Positions 12,895 through 24,678 of a stretch of 64,000 bases of DNA are shown here, one piece after another. Within the stretch, counting starts at the first letter, position 1, and every line of letters begins with the position of its first letter. The DNA is from Okapia johnstoni. Taxonomy: Eukaryota > Chordata > Mammalia > Artiodactyla > Giraffidae. The position numbers and the translations under genes are program-made. The notes beneath the pieces are model-generated. The model was not told the DNA's origin. It searched no databases and saw only the letters and a list, made by a program, of their open reading frames with translations. The stretch covers positions 93,811,461-93,875,460 of the forward strand of contig CM044307.1 in assembly GCA_024291935.2 (NCBI GenBank), read 5' to 3'.

Positions 12895-12958
12895 TATGTT
12901 TACATATGTGTGTATATATGTGTGTGTGTGTGTATATATGTGCATGTGTGTGTAGTTA
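12895..12958. repeat. (TATG/TG)n microsatellite
   Basis: TATGTGTGTATATATG followed by TG repeats, immediately after the BovB tail. Same arrangement as at 9598. Confidence 0.85.
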
Positions 12959-13252
12959 CATACATCCTCTTTGGTAAAGTTCCTGTTCAAGTCCTTTGCC
13001 CATTTCTTAATGGGTTCTTTACTGCTGAGTTATGAGAATTCTTTTTATGTTCTAGATGGAAGTCCTTTGTCAGATATATAATTAAAAAATATTTTCTCTG
13101 AGCTTATCTTTTCATTATTTTAACAGTATCTTTTGTAGACAGTTAAAAATTTAAGTCCAATTCATCAGTTTTAAGTGAATTTTTAAGTATGTGTCACGTC
13201 TAGGGCCTCTGTATCTAACTGCACATCATGAAGAATTTCTATGTTTCCTTCT
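12959..13252 (-). repeat. Old L1 ORF2 3' region, antisense (part 1)
   Basis: GTTCAAGTCCTTTGCCCATT and GTCAGATATATAATTAAAAA are standard antisense L1 landmarks. The element continues at 15066 after the younger L1 insertion. Confidence 0.8.
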
Positions 13253-13269
13253 AAAAAGTGTATATTTCT

Positions 13270-14606
13270 TATACCGTGTTCATGGATTGGAAAAATTAAT
13301 ATAGTGAAAATGAGTATACTACCCAAAGAAATCTATAGATTCAATGCAATCCCTATCAAGCTACCAATGATATTTTTCACAGAACTAGAACAAATCATTT
13401 CACAATTTGTATGGAAATATAAGAAACCTCGAATAGCCAAAGCAATCTTGAGAAAGAAGAATGGAACTGGAGGAATCAACCTGCCTGACTTCAAGCTCTA
13501 CTACTAAGCCACAGTCATCAAGACAGTGTGGTACTGGCACAAAGATAGAAATATAGATCAATGGAACAAAATAGAAAGCCCAGAGATAAACCCACGCACC
13601 TATGGACACCTTATCTTCGACAAAGGAGGCAAGAGTATACAATGGAGAAAAGACAATCTCTTTAACAAGTGGTGCTGGGAAAACTGGTCAACCACTTGTA
13701 AAAGAATGAAACTAGAACACTTCCTAACACCATACACAAAAATAAACTCAAAATGGATTAAAGATCTAAATGTAAGACCAGAAACTATAAAACTCCTAGA
13801 GGAAAACATAGGCAAAACACTCTCCGACATAAATCACAGCAGGATCCTCCATGACCCACCCCCCAGAATATTGGAAATAAAAGCAAAAATAAACAAATGG
13901 GACCTAATTAAAATTAAAAGCTTTTGCACAACAAAGGAAACTATGAGCGAGGTGAAAAGACAGCCTTCAGAATGGGAGAAAATAATAGCAAACGAAGCAA
14001 CAGACAAACAATTAATCTCAAAAATATACAAGCAACTCCTGCAGCTGAATTCCAGAAAAATAAACGACCCAATCAAAAAATGGGCCAAAGAACTAAACAG
14101 ACATTTCTCCAAAGAAGACATACAGATGGCTAACAAACACATGAAAAGATGCTCAACATCACTCATTATTAAAGAAACGCAAATCAAAATCACAATGAGG
14201 TACCATTACACACCAGTCAGAATGGCTGCTATCCAAAAGTCTACAAGCAATAAATGCTGGAGAGGGTGTGGAGAAAAGGGAACCCTCTTACACTGTTGGT
14301 GGGAATGCAAACTAGTACAGCCACTATGGAGAACAGTGTGGAGATTCCTTAAAAAACTGGGACTAGAACTGCCATAAGACCCAGCAATCCCACTGCTGGG
14401 CATACACACCGAGGAAACCAGAATTGAAAGAAACGCGTGTACCCCAATGTTCATCACAGCTCTGTTTACAATAGCCAGGACATGGAAGCAACCTAGATGT
14501 CCATCGGCAGACGAATGGATAAGGAAGCTGTGGTACATATACACAATGGAATATTACTCAGCCATTAAAAAAAAAATACATTTGAATCGGTTCTATTGAG
14601 ATGGAT
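13270..14606 (+). pseudogene. L1 ORF2 C-terminal remnant
   Basis: The reading frame covers the region after the reverse-transcriptase domain: [20 protein letters not shown], then [19 protein letters not shown], and the cysteine-rich motif [18 protein letters not shown] at about 14258-14311. Two in-frame stops break it: TAA at 13505 in the LPDFKLYY segment, and TAA at 14375 after LELP; each looks like a single substitution in an otherwise conserved context. The frame otherwise continues to YSAIKKK near 14578. Too short and too damaged to act; it lacks endonuclease and RT catalytic residues. Confidence 0.9.
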
Positions 14607-14910
14607 GAAACTGGAGCCCATTATACAGAGTGAAGTGAGCCAGAAAGAAAAGCACCAATACAGTATACTAATGCATGTATATGGAATTTGAAAGATGGTA
14701 ACGGTAACCCTATATGCGAGACAGAATAAGAGACACAGATGCATAGAACAGTCCTGTGGACTCTGAGGAAGACGGTGAGGGTGGGACGTTCTGGGACAAT
14801 AACATTGAAACATGTATATTGTCATATGTGAAGCGGAACACCATTCCATGTTCTATGCATGGGACGGATGCTCAGGGATGGAGCATTGGGATGGCCCAGA
14901 GGGATGGAAT

Positions 14911-14946
14911 GGGGAGGGAGGTGGGAGGGGGGGTTCGGGAGGGGGA
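14911..14946 (+). other. G-rich tract of L1 3' UTR, quadruplex-prone
   Basis: Repeated GGG/GGGG blocks separated by one to five bases (GGGGAGGGAGGTGGGAGGGG start). A G-rich polypurine tract is a known property of mammalian L1 3' UTRs. Quadruplex formation is inferred from the pattern. Confidence 0.7.
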
Positions 14947-15065
14947 GCACATGTGAACCCATGGCTGATTCATGTCAATGTATGGCAAAAACTACTACAA
15001 TATTGTAAAGTAGTTAGCCCCCAACTAAAATAAATAAATTTATTTAAAAAAAAGTGTATATTTCT

Positions 15066-17733
15066 GCTTTTTATTTTTACCTCTTTGATCCATTTTGAAT
15101 TAACTTTTGTAGTAGGTATCAGATTCAGATAAAAGTCCTTTTTTTATAATGAATGTCTAATGGTTTCATTTTTTGAAAAGCCTATCTCTTCTCCATCAAG
15201 TTGGCTTTCCACCTTTGTTAAAAAAAAACAGTCATTTGGCCATATTTGTGCGATGGTTTCTGTTCTCTTTATTATGTTTTGTTGATCTTTGTGTTTTTTC
15301 TTTTCCCAGTATCACACTGTATTGGTTACTGTATTTTGTTCTAAGTCTTAAAATTGAATAGTATGTTTTCTCATACTTTATTCTTTCTCAACACTGTTTT
15401 GGCTATTCTAGCTCCTTTGTCTTCCACATGAATTTTAGAATTATATTGTGTATATCCGAGTAAACATTCTGCTGGGATTTTGATCGGAACACTTGTTTTG
15501 AATCTATAGGTTGATTTGGGGAGAATTGACATCTTTACAGTCTATAAACTGTAGAAGTCTTCCAGTCTATAAACTTTGAATATCTTGTCGTTATTTTAGA
15601 TTTTCTTTGAATTCTTTGATTAGTGTTTTATAATTTTCATAGTACAGATTCAGTATATTTTTTGTTAAATTTATATCTAATTATTTCTCTTTTTTGAGAT
15701 ATTTAAAGTGGTATTTTAAAATCCTGATTATAATTGGTTATTCATGTAATTATATAAAACTGATTATATATAATTATATTACATAGAAATATATGTATAT
15801 ATTATTAGCCTTGTATCCTGTGACTTTGCTAAACTCTTATTAGTTTTAAGAGTTTTTTTTTTTTTTTTTTTTGCTATAGATTCCTTTGGACTTTTCTACG
15901 TAAGCAGTTATGTCATCTGTAAATAAGATATCAGTCTTACGCCTTTCTTTCCCATCTGTATACCTTTTGACTCTTTATTTCATTTTTTTCCTTATTACCC
16001 TGGCTGGAAGTGATGAAAGTAGATACATTAGTGCTTGCCTTACTATTACCAAACTTTGGAAGAAAGTGTTCAGTTTTTTCACCAAGTATTTGTTATATGG
16101 TAATAGAGTTTTTGTAGATGTTCTTTACCAGGTTGAGTGAATTCCTATTTATTCTTAGTTTCGTATGGGTCTTTATCAGGATGGATGTTGAATTTTTTTC
16201 AAATACTTTTTCTGCATAAATTGATATAATGATATATTTGTACACTATTATTATGATGGATTACATGGGTTGATTTTTGAGTATTGAACTAGCCTTACTT
16301 TTCTGAGATAAATTCCATTTGGCTATGTTTTACTGTGTGTTTTATACATCATTGCAATTGATTTGCTGATAGGTTGTTGAGTATTTTTGCATTGCTATTT
16401 ATAAAGAATATTGCTCTACAGTTTTCTCCTCTTGTATTTCTTTCCTAGTTTTGGCATCAGGGTAATGCTGATTTCATAAACCGAGCTGGGAAATGCCCCC
16501 TCTTCTCCTATTTCCTAGAAGAGTTTGTGTGGAATTGGTGGTGTTGTTTCTTCTTTACATTTTTGGTGTAGTTCACCGATGAAACCATGTGGGCCTGGAG
16601 ATTTTTTTTCTCACAGGGTGTTTCACTGTGAATTCAATTTCTTAAGTAGTCAGAGGACTACTTAAGCTGTTATTATGCATAAAAATATTCATAGTATTCC
16701 CTCATAATTTCAGTGTCTGGAGGGTTACCTGCTTTATCATTCCTGCTATTACCAAGCTACTGTTTGTGATGCATTCATGCTTTATATCATTCCTGATAAT
16801 TTGTGTCATCTTGATTTTCGTCAGTCTTTGTAGAGTTTTATCTATTTTACTGGTCATTTCAAAGAGCCAGTTTTTTATTTGAGAATCTTGGTTTTTCTGT
16901 TCTTGATGTCATTGATATCTGCTTTTATCTTTCTTATTTGCTGCTGATTATATTGGGTTTACTTTAATTTCTTTTTTGGTTTATTTAAGTTAGAAGCTTA
17001 AATTAGTGATTTAAGACCTTTCTAATATAAGCATTTGATGCTATAAATTTCCCTCTAAACATTGCTTTAGCAGCATCCCTGATTTTTTGATAATGTCGAT
17101 CTTTGTTTTCATTATGATCAAAATATTTTCTAATTTCAACCAAGAATTTCTCTTTGAATCATGAATTACTTAGAGTGTGTTGTTTAATTTCCAAGTATTT
17201 GCGGATTTTTCTCATTGTCTTTTATTAATTTGTAATTTAATTTTGTTATGATCAGTAAAATACTTTGCATTATTTTAATTCTTTAACATTTGCTTAGAGA
17301 TTTTATTTGTTATTTTGAACACAATATACCTTGACAATATTTCATGTTTAATTGGAAATAACATGTATTCTAATGCTGAATGGTGAGTTCTTTAATTGCC
17401 AGTTAATCCAGTGTGTTAGTGGTATTTTTCAGGTCTTCCAAATGCTTGTTGATTTTCAGTCTAATTCTATCAGTCTCTGAGAAAGACATGTTGAACTTTC
17501 CATTTGTAATTGTGGACTTGTTTATTTCCCCTTTCAATTCTGTCAGTTTTTATTCTTCATGTATTTTGATTTTGAATCTCTCTTGTTAGATGCATCCACT
17601 TTATGGTTTGTTATGTCATGATAAGTTGACTCTTATCATTATGTGATGTTTATCTTTTACTCTGTTAATTTCTCTAGGTTTAATTTGTCTAATATTAACA
17701 TAGTAATATTAGCTTTTTTTGACCACTGTTTGC
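15066..17733 (-). repeat. Old L1 ORF2, antisense (part 2)
   Basis: Antisense L1 ORF2 text in the expected order: GATTTGGGGAGAATTGACAT near 15510, CCTGTGACTTTGCTAAACTC near 15818, ATGTCATCTGTAAATAAGAT near 15910, the RT region with CCATGTGGGCCTGGAG near 16585, and AAAGAGCCAGTTTTTTATTT near 16860. Very diverged with no usable frame. A T-homopolymer of about 18 bases lies at 15855-15872. Confidence 0.85.
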
Positions 17734-17785
17734 ATAATGTATCTTTTGTTTCCATTATTTTACTTTAAATTATTTATAGTGTTAT
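17734..17785. repeat. Left copy of long flank duplication around BovB
   Basis: A 52-base segment of the old L1 (starts ATAATGTATCTTTTG, ends TTATAGTGTTAT) that is repeated at 18798-18850 on the other side of the BovB insertion, with a single extra T in the right copy. Confidence 0.95.
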
Positions 17786-18797
17786 TCAGTTCAGTTCAGT
17801 TCAGTCGCTCAGTCCTCTCCAACTCTTTGTGACCCCATGGACCACAGCATGCCAGGCCTCCCTGTCCATCACCAGCTCCAAGAGTTTATTCAAACTCATG
17901 TCCATTGAGTCAGTGATGCCGTCCAACCATCTCATCCTCTGTTTTCCCCTTCTCCTCAATCTTTCCCAGCATCAGTCTTTGCCAATAAGTCAGTTCTTCG
18001 CATTAGGTGGCCAAAGTATTGGGGTTTCAGCTTCAGCATCAGTCCATCCAATGAATAGTCAGGACTGACTTACCTTAGAATGGACTGGTTGGATCTCCTT
18101 GCAGTCCAAGGGACTCTCAAGAGTCTTCTCCAACGCCACAGTTCAAAAGCATCAATTCTTCGGCACTCAGCTTTCTTTACAGTCCAACTCTCGCATCCAT
18201 ACATGACCACTGGAAAAACCATAGCCTTGACTAGACGGACCTTTGTTGACAAAGTAATGTCTCTGCTTTTTAATATGCTGTCTAGGTTGGTCATAACTTT
18301 CCTTCCAAGGAATAAGTGTCTTTTCATTTCATGGCTGCAATCACCATCTGCAGTGATTTTGGAGCCCAGAAAAATAAAGCCAGCCACAGTTTCCACTGTT
18401 TCCCCACCTATTTGCCATGAAGTGATGGTACCGGATGCCATGATCTTAGTTTTTTGAATGTTGAGTCTTAAGCCAACTTTTTCACTCTCCTCTTTCACTT
18501 TCATCAAGAGACTCCTTAGTTCTTTTTCACTTTCTGCCATAAGGGTGGTGTCATCTGCATATCTGAGATTGTTGATATTTCTCCCAGAAATCTTGATTCC
18601 AGCTTGTGCTTCATCCAGCCCAGTGTTTCTCATGATGTACTCTGTATAAGGGTGACAATATACAGCCTTGACATGCTCCTTGCCCGATTTGAAACAAGTC
18701 TGTTGTTGCATGTCTAATTCTAACTGTTGCTTCCTGACCTGCATACAGGTTTCTCAAGAGACAGGTCAGGTGGTCTGGCATTCCCATCTCTTTCAGA
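17786..18797 (-). mobile_element. BovB LINE 3' fragment, antisense, in old L1
   Basis: Antisense BovB from the TTCAGTTCAG tail to a 5' truncation in the RT palm (CATCTCTTTCAGAA). The minus-strand frame 18744-18070 is open for 224 residues and keeps an intact YADD motif (codons at 18561-18550). A segment is missing upstream: GKEHVKAVYCHPYTEY is followed directly by IMRNTGLDEAQ, where other copies have QGCILSPCLFN. Its flanks are duplicated over 52 bp. Confidence 0.96.
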
Positions 18798-18850
18798 ATA
18801 ATGTTATCTTTTGTTTCCATTATTTTACTTTAAATTATTTATAGTGTTAT
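18798..18850. repeat. Right copy of long flank duplication around BovB
   Basis: Matches 17734-17785 base for base except for one inserted T (ATAATGTTATC versus ATAATGTATC). Confidence 0.95.
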
Positions 18851-19625
18851 ATTTGAAGTAAATTTCTTATGGATGGCGCATAGTTGGATCAGTTTTGAAA
18901 TTTATTCTGACAATCTCATCTTTTGATCTGTTTGCATCTTTAATATTTAATGTAATTACTGTTAGTTTTAGCTGGTTTTCATTTCTCTGTTTCCAGTTGC
19001 CTGCCTTTGTTTGAGTTATTTAAACATTGTTTAAGTAATCCATTAAAATTTTTCTATTATGCTTTTTAATATATATCTTTGTTTGGATTTATTTTTTAAT
19101 GAATGTTCTAGTCATTATAATATACATATTTAACTCTTTATAATTTATTAAGAATCAATACTTCAAGCAGAGTATATAAATCTTAACTACAATATAATTG
19201 ACTTTATCCTACCCCTTTGTGATATAATTGTCATATATACCTCTTTGTTTAAAATCTATAGATAAAGCTTTCTTTCAACTGTCAATCATATTTTAAAGAA
19301 TTCAAGAGGCAAATATTATATTACATTTATCATTTTTTTAAAAAAATTATGGTACTGTTTCTTATGTTTCAAATTTCCTCTGATATCACTTGCATTCTGT
19401 CTGAATAATTTCCTTTAGCAATTCTTTTACAGCATGTCTACTGGAAATAAATTCTCTTAATTTTTCTTCACTTGAGAATGTCCGTATTCACCTTCATTCC
19501 TAAAAGATGTTTTCATTGGATATGGAATTCTGGGTTGACAGATCTTTTCTTCTAGAACTTTAAAAATATTGTTCCATTTCCTTTTGATTGCTGTGGTTTT
19601 TAATGAGAAATCCAGAGTCTTTCTA
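18851..19625 (-). repeat. Old L1, antisense (part 3)
   Basis: Continuation of the antisense L1; TTGGATATGGAATTCTGGGT and TTCTTCTAGAACTTTAAAAA near 19515-19565 are typical. The left boundary is exact because of the duplication; the right boundary is approximate. Confidence 0.65.
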
Positions 19626-20505
19626 ATTGGAACCACAGATAGCCTGGATGGAGAGGAAAGTTCTCTTCCTTGGTGTAAGGTGCTTGTGGAGTCCTGCTGC
19701 AAAAATTGTTACTGCTGGAAGACTTTCTTGCTGCTTGAGCTTTAACTAGAAGGCTTCTTCTCCAGATCCCTCTGATCGCTCTGCCACAACAATGTATATG
19801 TTTGATTCTTGGCCTGCCTTGAAACCAGGTTGTGAAATTCCAGAGGAAAAAAGGAGACAAGCTCTCTGTTACTTCAGGGGTTATTTGAATCTCTGTTTTC
19901 TTCCCAAATCTGCCTACTGCTGTTGACTTAGAAGAGTCCTCAAATATATGTTTCATTTATATTGTCCTGGTTTTATTATTGTGTTCAGTGGGAGAGACAG
20001 GTTGGAGAATGCCTGTTTCATTTTATTCAGAACTCCCAGTATTCACTGCTTGATAACGATTGGTTAAAGGAATAGCATTTAACTCAACTCTGACCAATAA
20101 GATATGAAACGAATCCTATAGCAGAGCTGGGGTGTGTTGGAGTCTCTTAGTTAAAGTTTATTACTACCAAGAGAGACACACAAGAATTGATGCTTTATTT
20201 TACTTCTGAAAGCTGTTGTATCAGGGTGTAACATTTGGGACTGCTACTGCTATTTTGCTACCAGCCCTGGGTAAAGGCAAGACACAGATGATGGTGTGAA
20301 AACCTGAGAAGACCCTGGGTCTTGGATGACATGGCTGAGCAGGCCTCACTGCAGGCCTTTCCTTTAAGCCTGTTTGAGGCTTGGTGTGAGGCTTTTACTT
20401 GCTGCCAAAAGTATCTTAAAATATAGTATTATTCTACAGTTTGTTCAAAGGTTCTTTTTTGTTTTTTTGAGTCTGAACTTTTCTGCAATCATCTGTTTTT
20501 TAAAA
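19626..20505. other. Unassigned DNA, possible old repeat
   Basis: A segment around 20220-20340 (GCTACTGCTATTTTGCTACC ... GACCCTGGGTCTTGGATGAC) resembles an old mammalian interspersed repeat, but I cannot name the family. The minus-strand frames at 19457-19956 have no recognisable motif. Confidence 0.35.
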
Positions 20506-20806
20506 TCTCTACTGTCCAATAAGATAGTTATCAGTCATGTGTAGTCATTGGACATGTAAAATGTAGCTTTTTCTGATTTAAGATATGCTGTAAAATGCAA
20601 AATATAAACCAGATTTTGAAAACTTAGTTTAAAAAAACAAAGACAAAATATCCTGTTAGTTTTTTTTATTACACTTTGAAATGATAATATTTGGGAATAT
20701 TTTAGTTATAAATATGTTACTAAAATAAATTGCATTTGTTTCTCTTAGCTTTTTAAACTGCGGTTACTAGAAAGTTGAAAATTACGTATGTGACTTGCAT
20801 TGTATT
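20506..20806 (+). mobile_element. Non-autonomous hAT-type DNA transposon fragment
   Basis: Starts CTCTACTGTCCAATAAGAT and runs through AGATATGCTGTAAAATGC, ACCAGATTTTGAAAACTTAG and GAAAATTACGTATGTGACTTGCATTGTATTTC. This matches the pattern of a common mammalian MER-type hAT element whose termini carry CTGTCCAATA; the right inverted repeat is degraded. Confidence 0.65.
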
Positions 20807-20829
20807 TCCCCTGAACCACACTGAATCCC

Positions 20830-21705
20830 AGACTCATATATCCAGCTGTGTATTCACTAGTTCTACCTGGAAGTAATAGGCATCACAAACTTAGCATGTC
20901 CAAAATCAAATTCATAAATTTTTCTTCAGATGTGCTTTTTCTGTAGTTTTTCTCATGTTAGTAAATAAGAACTCAGTCCCTCAAGTTGCACGGGTCAAAA
21001 CTTTAAATTTATCCTTGGTTCCTTGTGTCACATCTCATGTCTACTGTTTGAACATTCAAAAACTGCTCATCATCAGACCTGCCCACTGTCTTTTATATGT
21101 CCTCTTGAATCCATGCTGTCATCACCTTCTGCCTGTATTATTGCAACTGTCTCTATTTGAAATAGAAACAAGAATTGTTCTCTTAAGAAATCAGATTGTG
21201 TCTCTCCTCTGTTCACAGTCCTCCAACGGCATACCTTCTCCATCAAGAGGAAATATTAAAAATCTGGATCCTACTACCTCTTTGACCTTATCCTCTCCAA
21301 CTCTCTCCAATATGCTCCTCACTCCAGTCCATGGACTTCATGCTGATTTTAACTTGTCCAGCGGGCTCTGCAGGGTCTTTACACTTCATGATCCGTCTAC
21401 CTGGAATGCCTCTCTTCTAGACATTCATACAGCTTGTTCTTTTATTTCCTTTGTCTCTCTACCCGAAAGTCCATGAGATTTTACCATTCATCTCTACCAT
21501 ATCCTGTCTCCCTTATCTGTCTTAATTTTTCCCCATAGAACTTATTACCATCATACATTGTTTATTTTTTACTCTCACTCTGAATATAAGCTCCATTGGG
21601 TTAGGGATTCTGTCTATTGTATTTACTGCTGAGTTTCCAGCATCTAGAACAGTGGCTGGCACATGGAAGGCACACTCTCCATGAATAAATAGTTTCTCCC
21701 TCTCT
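20830..21705 (+). repeat. L2 LINE fragment, sense
   Basis: AACTTAGCATGTCCAAAATC, TATTATTGCAACTGTCTC, AGATTGTGTCTCTCCTCTGT, CCTCCAACGGCATACC and the terminal CTAGAACAGTGGCTGGCACATGGAAGGCAC ... CATGAATAAATAG follow L2 in order. The 173-residue open frame at 20955-21476 is L2-derived, not a gene. Confidence 0.8.
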
Positions 21706-21880
21706 CATTGAGGGTCATCTAGATTTACTTTTCACAGTTTATTCCTTATTATTTTCTGAATTCTGAATTCTACTTTTATTCCACACTCAAATTAATTTTA
21801 AATTAAAAAAAGAGAAAAAGGTAATAACGTTAGAGTAAGTTTCTCCTACTATTTCATTTTCTTTCTGGGGCTTGAAAATA

Positions 21881-22662
21881 TTCAGTTCAGTTCAGTTCAG
21901 TCACTCAGTTGGTATTCGACTTTTTGTGACCCCATGAACCAGAGCACGCCAGGCCTCCCTGTCCATCACCACCTCCTGGAGTCCACCCAAACCCATGTCC
22001 ATTGGGTCGGTGATGCCATCCAACCATTTCATCCTCTGTCGTCCCCTTCTCCTCCTGCTCTCAATCTTTCCCAGCATCAGGGTCTTTTCAGATGAGTCAG
22101 CTCTTCGCATCAGGTGGCCAAAGCATTGGAGTTTCAGCTTCAACATCAGCCCTCCCAATGAACACCTAGGACTGATCTCCTTTAGGATGGACTGGTTGGA
22201 TCTCCTTGCAGTCCAAGGAACTCTCAAGAGTCTTCTCCAACACCACAGTTCAAAAGCATCAATTCTTCGGCGCTCAGCTTTCTTTATAGTCCAACTCTCA
22301 CATCGATACATGACCACTGGAAAAACCATAGCCTTGACTAGATGGACCTTTGTTGACAAAGAAATGTCTTTTGCTTTTCAATATGCTGTCTATGTTGGTC
22401 ATAACTTTCCTTCCAAGGAGTAAGTGTCTTTTAATTTCATGGCTGCAATCACCATCTGCAGTGATTTTGGAGCCCAGAAAAATAAAGTCTGACACTGTTT
22501 CCACTGTTTCCCCATCTATTTGCCATGATGTGATGGGACCAGATGCCATGATCTTAGTTTTATGAATGTTGAGCTCTAAGCCAACCTTTTCACTCTCCTC
22601 TTTCAATTTCATCAAGAGGCTCTTTAGTTCTTCTTCACTTTCTGCCATAAGGGTGGTGTCAT
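21881..22662 (-). mobile_element. BovB LINE 3' fragment, antisense
   Basis: Antisense BovB from four TTCAG units to a 5' truncation at GGTGGTGTCAT, the same base of the element at which the copy at 10011-10782 stops. Minus-strand frames 22648-22298 and 22359-21901 cover the ORF2 C-terminus with a frameshift at about 22365 (an extra T in TGTCTTTTGCTTTT). Confidence 0.95.
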
Positions 22663-23317
22663 AAGTACAATTAATAACCTCACCAACAACTTACTTTTGA
22701 AGAAAGTAAGACTTCCCGCAAAATATCCAGGTAGTTAATTTCATCACTAATGTCTTCTTCTGCCTCTTTGCCAGTTTTATAATCTGTTAATGGGGACTAT
22801 TTATTTCTTCCTTTTGATCTTCTTTCCTGTATAGGGAGCTGAAGTAAACTATGGGCCTCTCTCTGCCCCATTTACTCACTTTTGCCACCGGGAAGTTTTG
22901 CACTGGTAAATTTGGCAAGGCAAATGGGCGTGTTTGTCTCAGCTCTGTCCTTATTTCGCTTGGGAGTGAGCTTACGTTTACTTTCGCTCGTCCTTGCTGT
23001 AAGCTGATGTAACCCTCCTGAAAACCATCATTGCCCGTAAATACCTGTCCTCATCTTCCCAATTCAGGGCTTACATTAGAAGCACTGATGGGAAAGCAAA
23101 GCCCTATTCATCGGGATTTCTTGAAGATTCACAATCTATGTCAAAAGGCATCATCCAATCCCTCTAACTGGCTTTGCCATATGTGGTCTATTTTAATAAT
23201 AATAATGTCACTTCAATTTTTGATTTCTGGGATATTTTTCTAATGGTTTCTCGCAGTAGACGCTCACAGTATAAGGTATGTACGGCGTTACAGCCCTACC
23301 CTGCCTCCCTTCAAGTA
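22663..23317. other. Unassigned intergenic DNA
   Basis: No gene or recognisable repeat seen; the overlapping short frames at 23031-23473 show no motif. Confidence 0.45.
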
Positions 23318-23331
23318 TCTTTGTTCATTTA

Positions 23332-23651
23332 TTTGTTTTACATTAGCGTTTTTGTTTATTATTTATTTTTGGCTGGGTCTTTGTTGCTGCGCATGCGCTT
23401 TTCTCTAGTTGCGGCGAGTGGCGTGTGGGCCTTTTGTGGCGGTGCATCTCTTGTTGTGGAGTATGGATTCTAGGGTGTATGGGCTTCAGGCGTGGCCACA
23501 GGTGGCTCGCAGGCTCAAGATTGTGGGCTTAGTAGTGTGCCACGCAGGCTTAGTTGCTCAGCATGTGGGAGCTTCCCGGACCAGGGGTCAAACCCCATGT
23601 CCCCTGAATTGGTAAGTGGGTTCTTAAGCACTGGGCTACCAGGGAAGTCCC
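23332..23651 (-). mobile_element. CHR-type SINE, antisense, 14-bp target-site duplication
   Basis: Cetartiodactyl tRNA-Glu-derived SINE in antisense: TTTTTGGCTGGGTCTTTGTT, TTTTCTCTAGTTGCGGCGAG, GGAGCTTCCCGGACCAGGGG, and the head CTGGGCTACCAGGGAAGTCC. Flanked by TCTTTGTTCATTTA at 23318-23331 and 23652-23665. CpG-rich relative to its surroundings. Confidence 0.92.
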
Positions 23652-23665
23652 TCTTTGTTCATTTA

Positions 23666-23977
23666 GAATACATTATAGTTTCTATCGCTTCACATCATGT
23701 TCCAAGCCTTGGTGATTAGAATGAAGTTCTATTTATCGTCTTATGTTGTTAGATTTGTTTTACTCATTGTTTGCACATTGGTATATAGATATCTGAGACT
23801 ATGATGCTACTGAGCCCTTTCCTAGGGGCTTTTCCATGTGATCTCTTGTACCTTCACTATCATTTTATGTCATTCTGACATATTCTGTAACAATGATTTT
23901 CAGACTGGGGCACATAAACCCTGGAGGTAAATAAGCTTTCCCAAAGGACAGCTTTAGAGGGTATTAGAGGTAGGTTA
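23666..23977. other. Unassigned intergenic DNA
   Basis: No gene or recognisable repeat seen. Confidence 0.45.
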
Positions 23978-24677
23978 TGGCTTAAAGCTCAACATTCAGA
24001 AAACTAAGATCATGGCATCTTGTCCCATCACTTCATGGCAAATAGATGGGGAAACAGTGGAAACAGTGTCAGACTTTATTTTTCTGGGCTCCAAAATCAC
24101 TGCTGATGGTGATTGCAGCCATGAAATTAAAAGACGCTTACTCCTTGGAAGGAAGGTTATGGCCAACCTAGATAGCATATTTAAAAGCAGAGACATTACT
24201 TTGCCAACAAAAGTCCGTCTAGTCAAGGCTATGGTTTTTCCAGTGGTCATGTATGGATGTGAGAGTTGGATGGTGAAGAAAGCTGAGCACCACAGAATTG
24301 ATGCTTTTGAAGTGTGATGTTGGAGAAGACTCTTGAGAGTCCCTTGGACTGCAAGGAGATCCAATCAATCCATCCTAAAGGCGATCAATCCTGGGTGTTC
24401 ATTGGAAGGACTGATGTTGAAGCTGAAACTCCAATACTTTGGCCACCTCATGTGAAGAGTTGACTCATTGGAAAAGACCCTAATTCTTGGTAGGATTGGG
24501 GGAAGGAGGAGAAGGGGACGACAGAGGATGAGATGGTTGGATGGCATCACTGACTCGATGGACATGGGTTTGAGTGGACTCTGGAAATTGGTGATGGACA
24601 GAGAGACCTGGCGTGTTGCAGTTCATGGGGTTGCAAAGAGTCGGACACAACTGAGTGACTGAACTGAACTGAACTGA
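23978..24677 (+). mobile_element. BovB LINE 3' fragment, sense
   Basis: Sense BovB from GGCTTAAAGCTCAACATTCAG to the TGAACTGAACTGAACTGA tail. The frame 24012-24317 is open for 101 residues of the ORF2 C-terminus and stops at a TGA after AFEV. It lies downstream of the catalytic motif. Confidence 0.95.
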
Positions 24678-24678
24678 T

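Larger units (their letters stand above)
13270..15048 (+). mobile_element. Ruminant L1, 5'-truncated, with 17-bp target-site duplication
   Basis: A 1.78-kb L1 3' part: ORF2 C-terminal region, G-rich 3' UTR and an A-rich tail. It is flanked by 17-bp direct repeats (13253-13269 and 15049-15065, AAAAAGTGTATATTTCT; the leading As merge with the tail). Insertion is into the old antisense L1 that continues on both sides. The 3' UTR has a G-rich purine tract at 14911-14946. Low divergence and clean duplications make it one of the younger elements here. Confidence 0.95.

Noticed and set aside
20955..21476. 173-residue open frame that looks like a gene
   Set aside because: The DNA follows the L2 LINE in order; the frame has no recognisable protein motif of its own.
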